A stretch of 64,000 nucleotides of DNA from Martelella sp. AD-3 (GTDB lineage Bacteria; Pseudomonadota; Alphaproteobacteria; Rhizobiales; Rhizobiaceae). The notes under the pieces are model-generated. The model had not been told where the DNA came from, did no database searches, and saw only the letters and a program-made list of their open reading frames with translations. Numbering within the stretch: the first letter of the stretch is position 1; each line of letters begins with the position of its first letter. Location: the NCBI RefSeq assembly GCF_001578105.1, contig NZ_CP014276.1, positions 124,001-188,000 on the forward strand. Reading direction: 5' to 3'. This document shows, piece after piece, positions 7,241 to 15,987 of the stretch. The translations under genes were made by a program, and so were the position numbers.

Positions 7241-9043
7241 TCAGAGCGGCAGCCCCAGCCTGAAGAAGATCCTGAGCCCCTTATCCTCGCCATTGTCGGG
7301 ACTGTACCACGGCACGGCCGCGATCAGCTGAAAACTCATTTTCTCCGCCAGCATGCCGCTCACGCCGACGCCGACGGAGCCGAGGGCATCGCGGGCATAG
7401 TCCGCGCTCGCCGCTTCGTTCCAGACCACGCCGTAATCCGCAAACGTCGTCCAGGTCAGACCCGGGAGCGCCGACCAGCCGGTTTCAATGTCATGGCTGA
7501 GTTCCAGGGCAGCCGCCGCCCCGCTGGCGCCGGAAAGCGTGCCGCCGTCAAACGCCCAGCCATAGGGATCGCCGCCGAGCGAAAACTGCGCGGCCGCCGG
7601 CAGCGGCGTTGGGGAATACTGCCCGGCACTTCGCAGCCGGATCGCGGTGTCGGCGCCAAGATCATGCGCGATGTCGAAATTCACCCGCGCGAACCGATAA
7701 TCCTCCGGCACTTCCGGAAGGGCGGTTTCCTGTCCCAGCCCCTGGCCGAATTCGGCCGTTGTGAGAAAAGCCGTGTCGCCGTTCTGCCGGTCGTAGGTCA
7801 GCGACATGGCCGCCCACCGCGTCTGCTCGCGCGCCGCCCGGGCGCCCATCACATCGACGCGGTCATTGCGCAGATTGACCTCGATCCTGCCGAAAAGGCT
7901 CTGGTCGATCGTGCGTATGAAGGGATAGTCGAGCCGCGCCGTGCCGATCACGGACTCGATATGAATATCGTCGGCCTTCAGGTCGCCGCCGGGCTTCTGG
8001 GTGATGTAGGAAAGGTCATATCCGGCGGACAGGCCGTTGAAGCCGATCGGGATATCCTGCGATGCCTGAAGAAAAATCATCTCCTGCGGCGTGTCGGGAA
8101 CCGTGACGCCGACGAGGCTCGCCGTGTCGAAAAGTCCCAGCATGTCGTTGACGGTGACATTGCCGGAGAGTTCCAGCGGTCCGACCTCATCGGTCCCGAG
8201 ATTGTCGAGCCCGGCTGCGGCCGAGGCGCGGTCGAAACCGATGTCGAGCCGCAGAGTCCCGCCGCCTTGCGGGGTCTCCGGTCGGATCAGAGTGCCTTCG
8301 ATATCGAGCCCGCCGAGATCGCTCATCAGCAGCAGGATGCGCTCGGCCTCCTTGATCCGGATCGGCCGCATCGCGATGATCCGGTCGATATAGGGCGCAA
8401 GCCGCTTGCGGATGCCGGGAATGGCGCTGTTGACTTCCAGCGTCTCGACATAGCTCTCATAGACCCTGATCGTAATCTTTCCCGTAGAAAAGTCCTGGAT
8501 CGGCACGACGGTCATGGCGAGATAGCCAGCGCTCAGATACCGGGCGTCGATCTCCGCGGCGATGCGATAGAGATCGGCAAGCGTGATGACCTTGCCCGTC
8601 ATGCCCTGCCAGAGATCGGAAAACGCAGCGTCGGAAAGCGTCTCCGCGCCCTCGACCGTCAGGGAATTCAGCGTGAAGCGAACCTGGGCGGCATCCTTTT
8701 CGGGGGTGCGCTTGCGCTGGTCCTGGACCTTGATATCGACCGTGCCGATACGCTGCGGCGGGGTGAAGCGCTCGAGAATGGTCGTCTGGCCGGCCACCGT
8801 CTGCTCGATCCGCTCTGCGGTTTGCGCGTGCGCCGTGTCGGCATGCGCGAAGAGGCCGACGATCGCCAGCGGACCACAGGCGAGAAACCCCCACCATGAG
8901 GAAGCCGGACGCGCGGGAGGACTGTTTTTGCGCGATGTCTCCGGAAGGCTGACCCCAGCCTTTTCCTCATCGAGCAGTGCAAGCAACTTCAGGTGCGTTA
9001 CCGTCAAGAAACCGGGATTCTCTGACAGGGCTGTTTGACGCAT
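7241..9043 (-). CDS. TpsB-type outer-membrane transporter (ShlB/FhaC/HecB family), apparently orphan
   Basis: This ~600-residue protein belongs to the Omp85/TpsB superfamily. After an extended N-terminus with a hydrophobic export segment (GFLACGPLAIVGLF, cleaved near ADTAHA-QT) come POTRA-like repeats (VRFTLNSLTVEGAETL, later ITIRVYESYVETLEV). The C-terminal half alternates like a 16-strand beta-barrel, ends in RIFFRLGLPL, and carries a GGDPYGWAFDGG segment near the position of the conserved barrel-lumen motif. TpsB proteins secrete one large haemagglutinin-like TpsA partner. None lies within the window on either side, which is unusual. The start at 9043 follows GGGGGAACC; upstream codons are less well placed. 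Confidence 0.85.
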   Translation of the reverse strand: MRQTALSENPGFLTVTHLKLLALLDEEKAGVSLPETSRKNSPPARPASSWWGFLACGPLAIVGLFAHADTAHAQTAERIEQTVAGQTTILERFTPPQRIGTVDIKVQDQRKRTPEKDAAQVRFTLNSLTVEGAETLSDAAFSDLWQGMTGKVITLADLYRIAAEIDARYLSAGYLAMTVVPIQDFSTGKITIRVYESYVETLEVNSAIPGIRKRLAPYIDRIIAMRPIRIKEAERILLLMSDLGGLDIEGTLIRPETPQGGGTLRLDIGFDRASAAAGLDNLGTDEVGPLELSGNVTVNDMLGLFDTASLVGVTVPDTPQEMIFLQASQDIPIGFNGLSAGYDLSYITQKPGGDLKADDIHIESVIGTARLDYPFIRTIDQSLFGRIEVNLRNDRVDVMGARAAREQTRWAAMSLTYDRQNGDTAFLTTAEFGQGLGQETALPEVPEDYRFARVNFDIAHDLGADTAIRLRSAGQYSPTPLPAAAQFSLGGDPYGWAFDGGTLSGASGAAAALELSHDIETGWSALPGLTWTTFADYGVVWNEAASADYARDALGSVGVGVSGMLAEKMSFQLIAAVPWYSPDNGEDKGLRIFFRLGLPL

Positions 9044-9183
9044 GGTTCCCCCAACATTGATCGTTGCACAAGGGACCCTGCTCTCCATTCAGCCTGATGA
9101 CGGCGGCGCCGGGCGCCGGATTTGACGAGACCCTGTTTTGCCAAGGCTTATCGACCAGCCGTCCTGCGTTTGGAATCCCCTGA

Positions 9184-9975
9184 TCAGGGGGGTATGGGCT
9201 GACCCAGCCAGAGCGCCATCAGCGCGGCGCGGCTGGAGACGCCGTATTTGCGGTAGATCCGCTTGACATGATCATGGACGGTATGCGGGCTCTGGCCGTT
9301 GTTTTCGGCGATCTGGCGCTCCGAAAGCCCCTGCAGCAGGTCGCGCAGCACCCTGCCTTCCATCGGCGTCAAGGGTTCGGATGCGACCCCGATCCCTTCC
9401 GACAGCATCTGCAGCCGATAGAACCAGCGAATGCCGCGCAGGGCGTGCGTCACAATCCGCCGATCGCGCTCCGAAAATCGCGGTTGCGAGAGCGCGCGGT
9501 GAAAGCCGATCTGGATCTCGGCGTCGGCATTGATGGGAATGCCGACCCAGATCGAATCCAGCCGGTCCAGACCGCGATAGAAGGTCTTGTAGGAATAGCT
9601 TTCAAACCATTCGGGCGTTGCAAGTTCGTCCAGCATGAAAACCCGGAACTGTCCGGCAAGCTCGGCATTGCGGATCGTGGTGATGTCGGGTTCGCCCTTC
9701 TCCATCAGGGCAAAGGCTTCCTGGATGGTCCGCGCGGCTTCCGCGTCTGGATAAAGGGCCGAAAGGCTGCGCGGGCGCCAGCCGAAAAGCGGATCGCGAT
9801 GGATGTTGTCGACAAGCCTGACGGCGCCGATCCAGTCGGCCTGCCGCGCGTCGATCATATCGCAAACGACAGACAGCAGATGCACGCGCGCCTCAGGCAT
9901 GCGCGAGGCCTCGAAATCCGAAAGCTCGTCCCAGAGCGCATAAATCCGTTCGGTATCGATTGTTTCGTCCAGCAT
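9184..9975 (-). CDS. LuxR-family transcriptional regulator
   Basis: This is a 263-residue protein with a C-terminal LuxR/GerE helix-turn-helix at about residues 198-258 (LTPMEGRVLRDLLQGLSERQIAENNGQS, then HTVHDHVKRIYRKYGVSSR). The first ~190 residues are not recognisable as an acyl-homoserine-lactone-binding or receiver domain. They are rich in aromatic and acidic residues and may be a PAS/GAF-like sensor. The gene lies 140 bases upstream of the TpsB gene on the same strand, so it may control that secretion pore; this is inference. Confidence 0.85.
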   Translation of the reverse strand: MLDETIDTERIYALWDELSDFEASRMPEARVHLLSVVCDMIDARQADWIGAVRLVDNIHRDPLFGWRPRSLSALYPDAEAARTIQEAFALMEKGEPDITTIRNAELAGQFRVFMLDELATPEWFESYSYKTFYRGLDRLDSIWVGIPINADAEIQIGFHRALSQPRFSERDRRIVTHALRGIRWFYRLQMLSEGIGVASEPLTPMEGRVLRDLLQGLSERQIAENNGQSPHTVHDHVKRIYRKYGVSSRAALMALWLGQPIPP

Positions 9976-10328
9976 CAGACTATGTGACCATTGAGGAGGG
10001 TGATTTCCACTCTTTTGTGTAAGCCAGGAGCAAAATTAAGGGCAAGAGCGGTGATCTGCAACCCTTTCGCCCCGCGGATCATCCCGGGTGGCTTGTGCCG
10101 CCATGGGCGAGCGATCCCTCAAACGGCTGATGCTCGGGGAAACCGGCCTGACATTCGGCCGCTGGCGGCGCCGGTTGCATCGTGTCATCGCCTTGCGCGA
10201 ACTGGCCAGCGGGCGTTGGCGCAGAGGGTATCGCGCAATCTCGGTGACGAGCCCCCGACCGCCGCCGCCGGATGACCGGGATGGCATGTGAAGCCGGCAG
10301 CCCCGAGACGGGGCCGCCGGCCTGCCTC
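9976..10328. other. 353-bp intergenic region, no gene seen
   Basis: Short frames in both directions have no recognisable protein, no convincing ribosome site and poor codon bias. The left part must hold the promoter of the LuxR gene, and the right end holds a GC-rich hairpin behind the 10329 gene. Nothing else is supported. Confidence 0.5.
10293..10321 (-). terminator. GC-rich hairpin after the 10329 gene
   Basis: GCCGGC-A-GCCCC pairs with GGGGC-C-GCCGGC around a five-base loop, eight bases past the stop codon of the minus-strand gene. There is no T-run, so it is a structural terminator candidate only. Confidence 0.5.
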
Positions 10329-12320
10329 TCAGTCTGCCTTTGCCGTGATATCGACCTGTTGCAGCAGGCTTGCCGGATCCATCGTCGCGGCCATGAAGGC
10401 CGGTGCGCCGATGCCCTGGTCCGATTTCGCGGTTATGGCGATTTCCAGCTTATTCGGGTCGGCGATGAAGGCCGAAACCGCGTCGATCAGGGCCTGAACG
10501 CCGGGATCGCCCTCGCCGACGGTCTGCGCGGCAATCGAGGGCAACATTGACAGGGTGAGCGCGGCCTGTTCCACGCTCATCCCGTTCCGATCGGCGTAAA
10601 GCTTCAGCGCCCGGGCAAAGAGGCCGTCGTTTTCGACCTTCAGCGCCACCGCGCGGCCGGTCAGGCCGAAGACGGCAGCCTGCATCAGCGCCTTGTCGCC
10701 GGAGAAGAACGCTTCCCCGAAGCCGCCGACCACGCCGGAAAGCGAGACGCTTCCCATGTTGTCGCCGCTGAAACCGATGTCTTCGACGATCAGCGCCTTG
10801 TTCGCCTTGTCCCAGTGAAGCGCGATGTTTTCAGAGATATTCACCTCCTGATAGCCGAGCTGTTTCAAGAGGGCGAACGCCTCGTTGTCGTCGTGTCCCG
10901 CCAGATCCAGCTTCAGTTCGTTCATCACCATGCGGATATCGCTGGGGATGCCGTTGACGGGGTCTTGAAGCGCCAGGCTGAAATCCTTGACCGCGACATT
11001 GAGAGGCTTCTCGACATCGAAACCGTTTTCAGCGCCGGGGTTCATGTTGACGGCATAATCCGACAGGCTGAGGGTGCCGAAACCAGGCAGGAACGCAGCC
11101 TTCCAGGCCATGTCCGGCGCGCCGGGGCCGGCCTTGAGATATTCGCGAATCCCCGCCAGCGTGGGAGCCAGCGAAAAGTCAGTCCACGACGCGCTTCGCA
11201 CGGTCAGGGAGTCGTCTCCGGCGCGCACGTCAAGCCCGTCCATCGAAAAGCCGAGGACAAGATCATCAAACGTGACTGCCAGTCTATCGATCGCGAAGGT
11301 CATGTCCGGCTCCGCGTCCGTGGTCAGGCCAATGCCGGAAATCTGCAGGTCGCCTTTCGCGATGGCATCGAGAAGCAGAAAGGCCTCGAGACCCAGCCGC
11401 TCTTCGTCGCCGGGCAGCAGCGCCTCGGTGTCCGATAACGCTCCCAGCCTTTCCAGCGTTGTGAGGAACGGCTCATCGGCAAGGCGCATGGAAAAGCCGT
11501 CGCTGCTCATCTCCGCATAGGTCACCCGGCCGTCTGCGGTCTCCATCACGAAATCCTTCGCCGTGACCGGGCCGTAGACCTGTTGCGCCGCGTTCTCGCC
11601 ATCGGCCGGCTTCGCTTCCGTGTAGATCCGCGTCAGGAAGGGGGCATCGATGTCCTCGCCCTCGATCGCGCCGACCGAAAGCTTGACGGATACCGGCTCC
11701 GCATCCCCGTCTGCGCGCGGATCGGGAGCGACTTCCGTGTCGCTAGTCATGCCGCTTGCAAAATAGCGTCCGACATGGCCGTCGACGATGTTCTCGAGCG
11801 CGACGTCGGAATAGGTCGTGGTCTGGTCAATCCCCTGCTGGCTCTGGGAGACCGCGACGGACGCTATCTCGATGCGGCCTGCCGAAAGCCGCGCGACGCG
11901 CTCGGCGGGCGTCAGATCGGCCTCGCCGGACGCCGCGGCGAGAAAGGCGCGGTTGATGCCGGCGTCCTCAATCAGCACGCTCGGGACAGAGACATGCATC
12001 GGGCCTGCCTCAAAGGCGAGGTCCCTTGCGTCGATCATGCCGGAAAGAAACAGGAATTCTGGCCGCGCCTCTATGGAGGCGATATGCAGCGTCTGGTCAT
12101 TTTCCAGCGGAACGGTCACATCGCTCAGATGGACATGACCCGTGAAGTCGACCTCGACCGAGGCCGCCTGCGCTCCGCTCTGCTCTAGACTGGTCCTGAC
12201 CGTCTTCTCCAGCATGACCTTGCCGCCGACCACGCCCGCTGCCGCGATCACGGCAATCGCAGCGACGGACCAGAGCAGGGTTCGTCCGGACGTGTGCCTG
12301 CGCTTTTTCTCGATTTCCAT
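10329..12320 (-). CDS. Large membrane-anchored protein of unknown function
   Basis: This is a 663-residue protein. Residues 1-15 are basic (MEIEKKRRHTSGRT), followed by one transmembrane segment (LLWSVAAIAVIAAAGVVGG), leaving ~630 residues in the periplasm. The body is rich in acidic and small residues with repeated short beta-like stretches (ARDLAFEAGPMHVSV, GNMGSVSLSGVVGGFG). That resembles lipid-transfer or AsmA-like envelope proteins in texture, but I see no diagnostic motif and do not assign a family. The start at 12320 has AAAGGA eight bases upstream. The gene stands alone, with a hairpin behind it and a repeat in front. Confidence 0.7.
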   Translation of the reverse strand: MEIEKKRRHTSGRTLLWSVAAIAVIAAAGVVGGKVMLEKTVRTSLEQSGAQAASVEVDFTGHVHLSDVTVPLENDQTLHIASIEARPEFLFLSGMIDARDLAFEAGPMHVSVPSVLIEDAGINRAFLAAASGEADLTPAERVARLSAGRIEIASVAVSQSQQGIDQTTTYSDVALENIVDGHVGRYFASGMTSDTEVAPDPRADGDAEPVSVKLSVGAIEGEDIDAPFLTRIYTEAKPADGENAAQQVYGPVTAKDFVMETADGRVTYAEMSSDGFSMRLADEPFLTTLERLGALSDTEALLPGDEERLGLEAFLLLDAIAKGDLQISGIGLTTDAEPDMTFAIDRLAVTFDDLVLGFSMDGLDVRAGDDSLTVRSASWTDFSLAPTLAGIREYLKAGPGAPDMAWKAAFLPGFGTLSLSDYAVNMNPGAENGFDVEKPLNVAVKDFSLALQDPVNGIPSDIRMVMNELKLDLAGHDDNEAFALLKQLGYQEVNISENIALHWDKANKALIVEDIGFSGDNMGSVSLSGVVGGFGEAFFSGDKALMQAAVFGLTGRAVALKVENDGLFARALKLYADRNGMSVEQAALTLSMLPSIAAQTVGEGDPGVQALIDAVSAFIADPNKLEIAITAKSDQGIGAPAFMAATMDPASLLQQVDITAKAD

Positions 12321-12469
12321 GGAGTGCGTCCTTTTGCCTGTCAGTCTTTTTCTGTTTGAGAGCACCCGATTAGTTTGCCGGGCCGCGATGCGCAACCGTG
12401 AGCGGCCGAGATTTTAGTCAGGCGATTGAGCCCGGTTGCGCATGCATGACGCAGCGGCGATGTACGAAA

Positions 12470-12543
12470 GGACGCTCTAACCTGTTGAACCGACGCATCG
12501 TGCTTTCCGAAAATCGATTCCGATTTTCGGGCCGATGCGCTAG
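12470..12543 (+). repeat. CTAG-bounded repeat, partial copy B
   Basis: This copy keeps the second hairpin (stem CCGAAAATCG/CGATTTTCGG, outer GCATCG/CGATGC) and the terminal CTAG. It has lost most of the first hairpin and its outer CTAG, leaving only GGACGCTCTAACC. It sits in the divergent promoter region between the 10329 and 12582 genes. Confidence 0.8.
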
Positions 12544-12581
12544 ACCTCCCCTATTGCGTCGTGAAAGTGGAATGCCCTGAT

Positions 12582-15320
12582 ATGACATCGTTCTTCGAGT
12601 TTCTGGTTCTCATCCTTGTTCTGGCGCTGATCGCGTCCAATGCCGGGATGCGGAAGCGGATGAAGAGACTGGAGGAAGCTCAGCGGAGCCTTCGGGGCCG
12701 GCTGGAGCAACTGGAACGCCGCGGTGATGCCGCCACCGCCGCCACGGCCGTCACGGCCGAAGTGCCGGAAAGAGCGATGGCGGAGCGGGCGGAGGACGCG
12801 GCCCAAACGGCAGAACCGGAAACGGCCCGGTCACTTGAGGAATCAGGATCGACGGACGCCGGAAAGATGCCCTCGGCAACCGGCGGCCCGCCGCGGGCCT
12901 TCGTCTTTACCGGAGCGTTGCTGCAGACGTTCGGCGGATGGCTGCGCCAGAACTGGACAATCGCGCTCGCGGCGCTTTCGCTGGCGCTGGGCGGCATCTT
13001 CATGGTGCAATATGGCGTCGAAAATGGGCTTCTGACGCCGGTCTGGCGGGTTTGCGGGGCGCTGATGCTGGGCGTGGCGCTGGTGGGCGCCGGCGAAGGG
13101 CTCCGACGCCGCTTCGGCGACGAGACGACGCCGTCAACGCGCTACCTGCCCTCCGTCTTTGCGGGCGCGGGGCTGGTGACGCTGTTTGCCGCCGTGCTTG
13201 CCGCCCGTCTTCTCTATGGACTGGTTTCCGCCGAGATGACGCTGGTTGGGCTGGTTCTGGTCAGCATTCTCGCGGTTGCGCTCGGCTGGCTTTACGGCTC
13301 GGTCCTGAGCGCCGTCGGCATTATCGGCGCCACCGCCGCGCCGTTTCTGGTCGGCGGCAGTGCGGAGAGCGGCTGGCTGTTTTTCTATTATTTCGCCTTC
13401 ATCGCCATTGCCGGCCTTGCGGTGGATAGCGTCAAGCGCTGGGCATGGGTCTCAGCCCTCGTGCTGACCGCAACGGCGATGGCCGCAACCGGACTTTACC
13501 TCGCGACCGGCGGCCTGATCCACTATACGGCCTTTCTTGCTCTCTCCTGGCTGGCGGCTGTGATCCTCCCGGTGCAAAGCTTTGTGCCCTCTCATGCCGG
13601 CCAGACGGTTCTGGCGACACTTGCGGGTCTCAAGCCGCGCGCCGATTTCCCCACCCGGGTCGTCGCGGCCATGACGCTGTTCGTCAGCGGCGCCGGCCTT
13701 CTCCTGTCCATCGATGCGCCATCCGCGACAGAGGCCTGTTTTGCCTTTCTGCTCATCGTCCTCGTCCTCGCGGCGACGCTTCTATGGATGCGCCCTGCGG
13801 AAGCGCTGAGGGACATGTCGCTCCTGCCTGCCGCCGCGTTTCTGGCCGTGCCTGTCCTGCAGGTCGTCGAGCGCGGCCCGCTGTTCGCGTCATTCCTAAC
13901 CGCGCTGCAACCTCCGGCAGATGCAACAGCCGGATCTTCCGCTTTCATCACCTTCGCACTGATCCTGTCCGTCGGTGCATCTTTGATGGCCTTCTGGCGG
14001 ATGACCCGTTCCGGGGATGACCAAAACACGGCGCTCGGGTTTGCGCTGGGCGCGGCGGCGTTTGCCCCGGCGACCGCCTTCATTTTCGAGTTTCTGTGGT
14101 CGCCCGGCGCGGCTTTCGGGGATTATCTCTGGAGCATCCATCTCCTGGCGGTATCGGCCGTCATGGCGCTGCTGACCGAGCGGACGTTGCGCGCGGAGGA
14201 GCGCAGCCGGCGCCAGATGCGCGCGGCGCTTTTCGCCATTGCCGCGCTCTCGATGCTGGCGCTGGCGCTGTTCGTGGTGCTCACGAAGGCGGCGCTCACG
14301 CTGGCGCTCGGCGTTGTCGTCGTCCTCACGATCGCGCTCGACCGGCGGTTCGACCTTGCCCTGATCGGCCTCTTCACCAAGGCGGCGCTCGCCATCATCG
14401 CCTTCCGGCTGGTGGCCAATCCCGGCTTTTTCTGGGCCGTGCGCAGCGACACGTCGTGGCTGGCGCTGCTTGAAGCCTATGGCGGCACGCTGGCGCTGCT
14501 TTATGCCGGATGGCGCCTCACGGTGTTGCGTGCACGTCAGTCTGTCCAGGCGGCCATCGAGACCACCACATGGACGGTCGCCGCGGTCTTCTCCTGCGCG
14601 GTGTTGCAGCGGCTGGTGCCGGATGAGCCGGGGCTTCTGGCCGCCGTGATGGCCGTCGCCATGCTGGCGCAGATCAACCGGCTGCCGACGACGGGCAGGT
14701 GGCTGAGACTGTTCCGGCTGGGTCTTGCCGTGCTCTTCGGCCTCGTTTCCGCCGCGCTGATTGCCGTACCGCTGACGATTTCAAATCCCCTGCTGTTCCG
14801 GTTCAACCCCGTCACGGGTCCGATGGTTTTCGACAGTCTTGCGCTCAGCTACCTGCCGCTCGCGGCCGTGCTGGCGATCGGAGCCTGGAGGATCGTCAAT
14901 CTCGGGCCGTGGCTGCGGACCGGCCTTGTCAGCATATCGAGCCTGCTGGCCGGTTTTTATGTCGTTTGCGAAATCCGCCGGTTCTGGCACGGGCCCGACC
15001 TTTCGGCGCCCGGCGTCACCCAGCCGGAGCTCTACAGCTACACGATCGCGCTCTTGATCGTCTGCGCAATCCTGCTCGCCGTCAGCTTCTCCAGGCGTTC
15101 CAACGTCTTGCGCAAGGTCGCCATGGCCGCGGCCGGACTGACGATCGCGAAGGTCTTCCTCGTGGATATTTCCGGCCTGGAAGGGCTTTTGCGGGTCGTC
15201 TCCCTCATCGGGCTCGGACTGGCGCTCGCCGGTCTCGGCTGGCTCGACCGTGTGATGAACCTGCGCTGGAACAGCATGGCGGGGCCGCCCGAAGCTTCGG
15301 GCGGCGGTGAAGATCGATAG
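12582..15320 (+). CDS. DUF2339-family polytopic membrane protein
   Basis: This is a 912-residue protein. It starts with a membrane segment (FFEFLVLILVLALIASN) and a coiled-coil-like stretch (residues ~20-45, MRKRMKRLEEAQRSLRGRLEQLERR). A low-complexity Ala/Glu linker follows to about residue 105. The remaining ~800 residues are more than 20 hydrophobic helices, the hallmark of the DUF2339 family. The function is unknown; members sit in the inner membrane and have been proposed to be transport- or envelope-related. I prefer the ATG at 12582 over a GTG 21 bases upstream because it begins directly with the membrane segment. A perfect palindrome lies in the last codons. Confidence 0.88.
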   Translation: MTSFFEFLVLILVLALIASNAGMRKRMKRLEEAQRSLRGRLEQLERRGDAATAATAVTAEVPERAMAERAEDAAQTAEPETARSLEESGSTDAGKMPSATGGPPRAFVFTGALLQTFGGWLRQNWTIALAALSLALGGIFMVQYGVENGLLTPVWRVCGALMLGVALVGAGEGLRRRFGDETTPSTRYLPSVFAGAGLVTLFAAVLAARLLYGLVSAEMTLVGLVLVSILAVALGWLYGSVLSAVGIIGATAAPFLVGGSAESGWLFFYYFAFIAIAGLAVDSVKRWAWVSALVLTATAMAATGLYLATGGLIHYTAFLALSWLAAVILPVQSFVPSHAGQTVLATLAGLKPRADFPTRVVAAMTLFVSGAGLLLSIDAPSATEACFAFLLIVLVLAATLLWMRPAEALRDMSLLPAAAFLAVPVLQVVERGPLFASFLTALQPPADATAGSSAFITFALILSVGASLMAFWRMTRSGDDQNTALGFALGAAAFAPATAFIFEFLWSPGAAFGDYLWSIHLLAVSAVMALLTERTLRAEERSRRQMRAALFAIAALSMLALALFVVLTKAALTLALGVVVVLTIALDRRFDLALIGLFTKAALAIIAFRLVANPGFFWAVRSDTSWLALLEAYGGTLALLYAGWRLTVLRARQSVQAAIETTTWTVAAVFSCAVLQRLVPDEPGLLAAVMAVAMLAQINRLPTTGRWLRLFRLGLAVLFGLVSAALIAVPLTISNPLLFRFNPVTGPMVFDSLALSYLPLAAVLAIGAWRIVNLGPWLRTGLVSISSLLAGFYVVCEIRRFWHGPDLSAPGVTQPELYSYTIALLIVCAILLAVSFSRRSNVLRKVAMAAAGLTIAKVFLVDISGLEGLLRVVSLIGLGLALAGLGWLDRVMNLRWNSMAGPPEASGGGEDR
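15284..15305. terminator. Perfect palindrome in the 3' end of the DUF2339 gene
   Basis: GCCGCCCGAAG joins CTTCGGGCGGC with no loop base, an 11-bp perfect inverted repeat covering the codons for the final PPEASGGG. It may act as an intrinsic terminator or mRNA 3'-end stabiliser. No T-run follows. Confidence 0.4.
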
Positions 15321-15472
15321 ACGTCCCTCCGCGCGCCCGCCTGCAGACGCGGCGCATTCGCGACAGCGCCCTCACGGGGCCTTGCGGAAATATCGGCGCG
15401 TGGCCCGATCCGCGATTCCGGCAAGCAACTTTTTCGGACGGAAGACGTTTCTTTCTTCAAAAGGAGAAAACA

Positions 15473-15931
15473 ATGTCAAAATCCGAATTCTGGAAAGAAA
15501 TGGACGACGTTCGCGCCGCAATGCTGGGCATCGGATCGGCCCGCCATGTGCCGATGGCACCGTATCCCAATGACAAGGAGGGGGAGATCTGGTTCATCAC
15601 CGCTGAGGGCACCGATCTGGTGAAGGCGATCGAGGCCGGCGAGAGCGAAAGCTCGCTGATCGTCACCGGTAACGGCGAGATGCATGCCCGCGTCGAGGGA
15701 CGGTCCGAGGTGGTCCAGGACCGGGAAAAGCTCGAGGAGCTCTGGAACCCGGTTGCTTCGAGCTGGTTCGACGGCATCGATGATCCGGACATCCGGCTGA
15801 TCCGGTTTACGCCGGACTTCGCCGAGGTCTGGGCCACCAAGGGCTCGATCGGGTTTGCCATCCAGATCGCAAAGGCCAAGGTGACGGATGAGGAACCCGA
15901 TATGGGGGACTATTTCGAGGTCCGCTTCTAG
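15473..15931 (+). CDS. Pyridoxamine-5'-phosphate-oxidase-fold (general stress protein 26-like) protein
   Basis: This is a 152-residue split-barrel flavin/haem-binding-type protein. It matches the GSP26/PPOX class: MAPYPNDKEGEIWFITAEGTDL forms the first strands of the barrel, then SSLIVTGNGEMHARVEGRSEVVQD, ending DIRLIRFTPDFAEVW. Members bind FMN or F420 or act as stress proteins, but the catalytic PdxH residues are not obvious. The start is fixed by AAAGGAG seven bases upstream. It is a single gene between two membrane-protein genes and convergent to the DUF2207 gene. Confidence 0.88.
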   Translation: MSKSEFWKEMDDVRAAMLGIGSARHVPMAPYPNDKEGEIWFITAEGTDLVKAIEAGESESSLIVTGNGEMHARVEGRSEVVQDREKLEELWNPVASSWFDGIDDPDIRLIRFTPDFAEVWATKGSIGFAIQIAKAKVTDEEPDMGDYFEVRF

Positions 15932-15987
15932 CCGATCATTGCGACCTTTGGCCCTACTCGCAAAAATAGCGATGGTGGCGGCTTGAT

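Noticed and set aside
7211..8899. Long plus-strand frame opposite the TpsB gene
   Set aside because: It is antisense to a complete TpsB gene with recognised domains; low-complexity Arg/Gly/Ala content is typical of shadow frames in GC-rich DNA.
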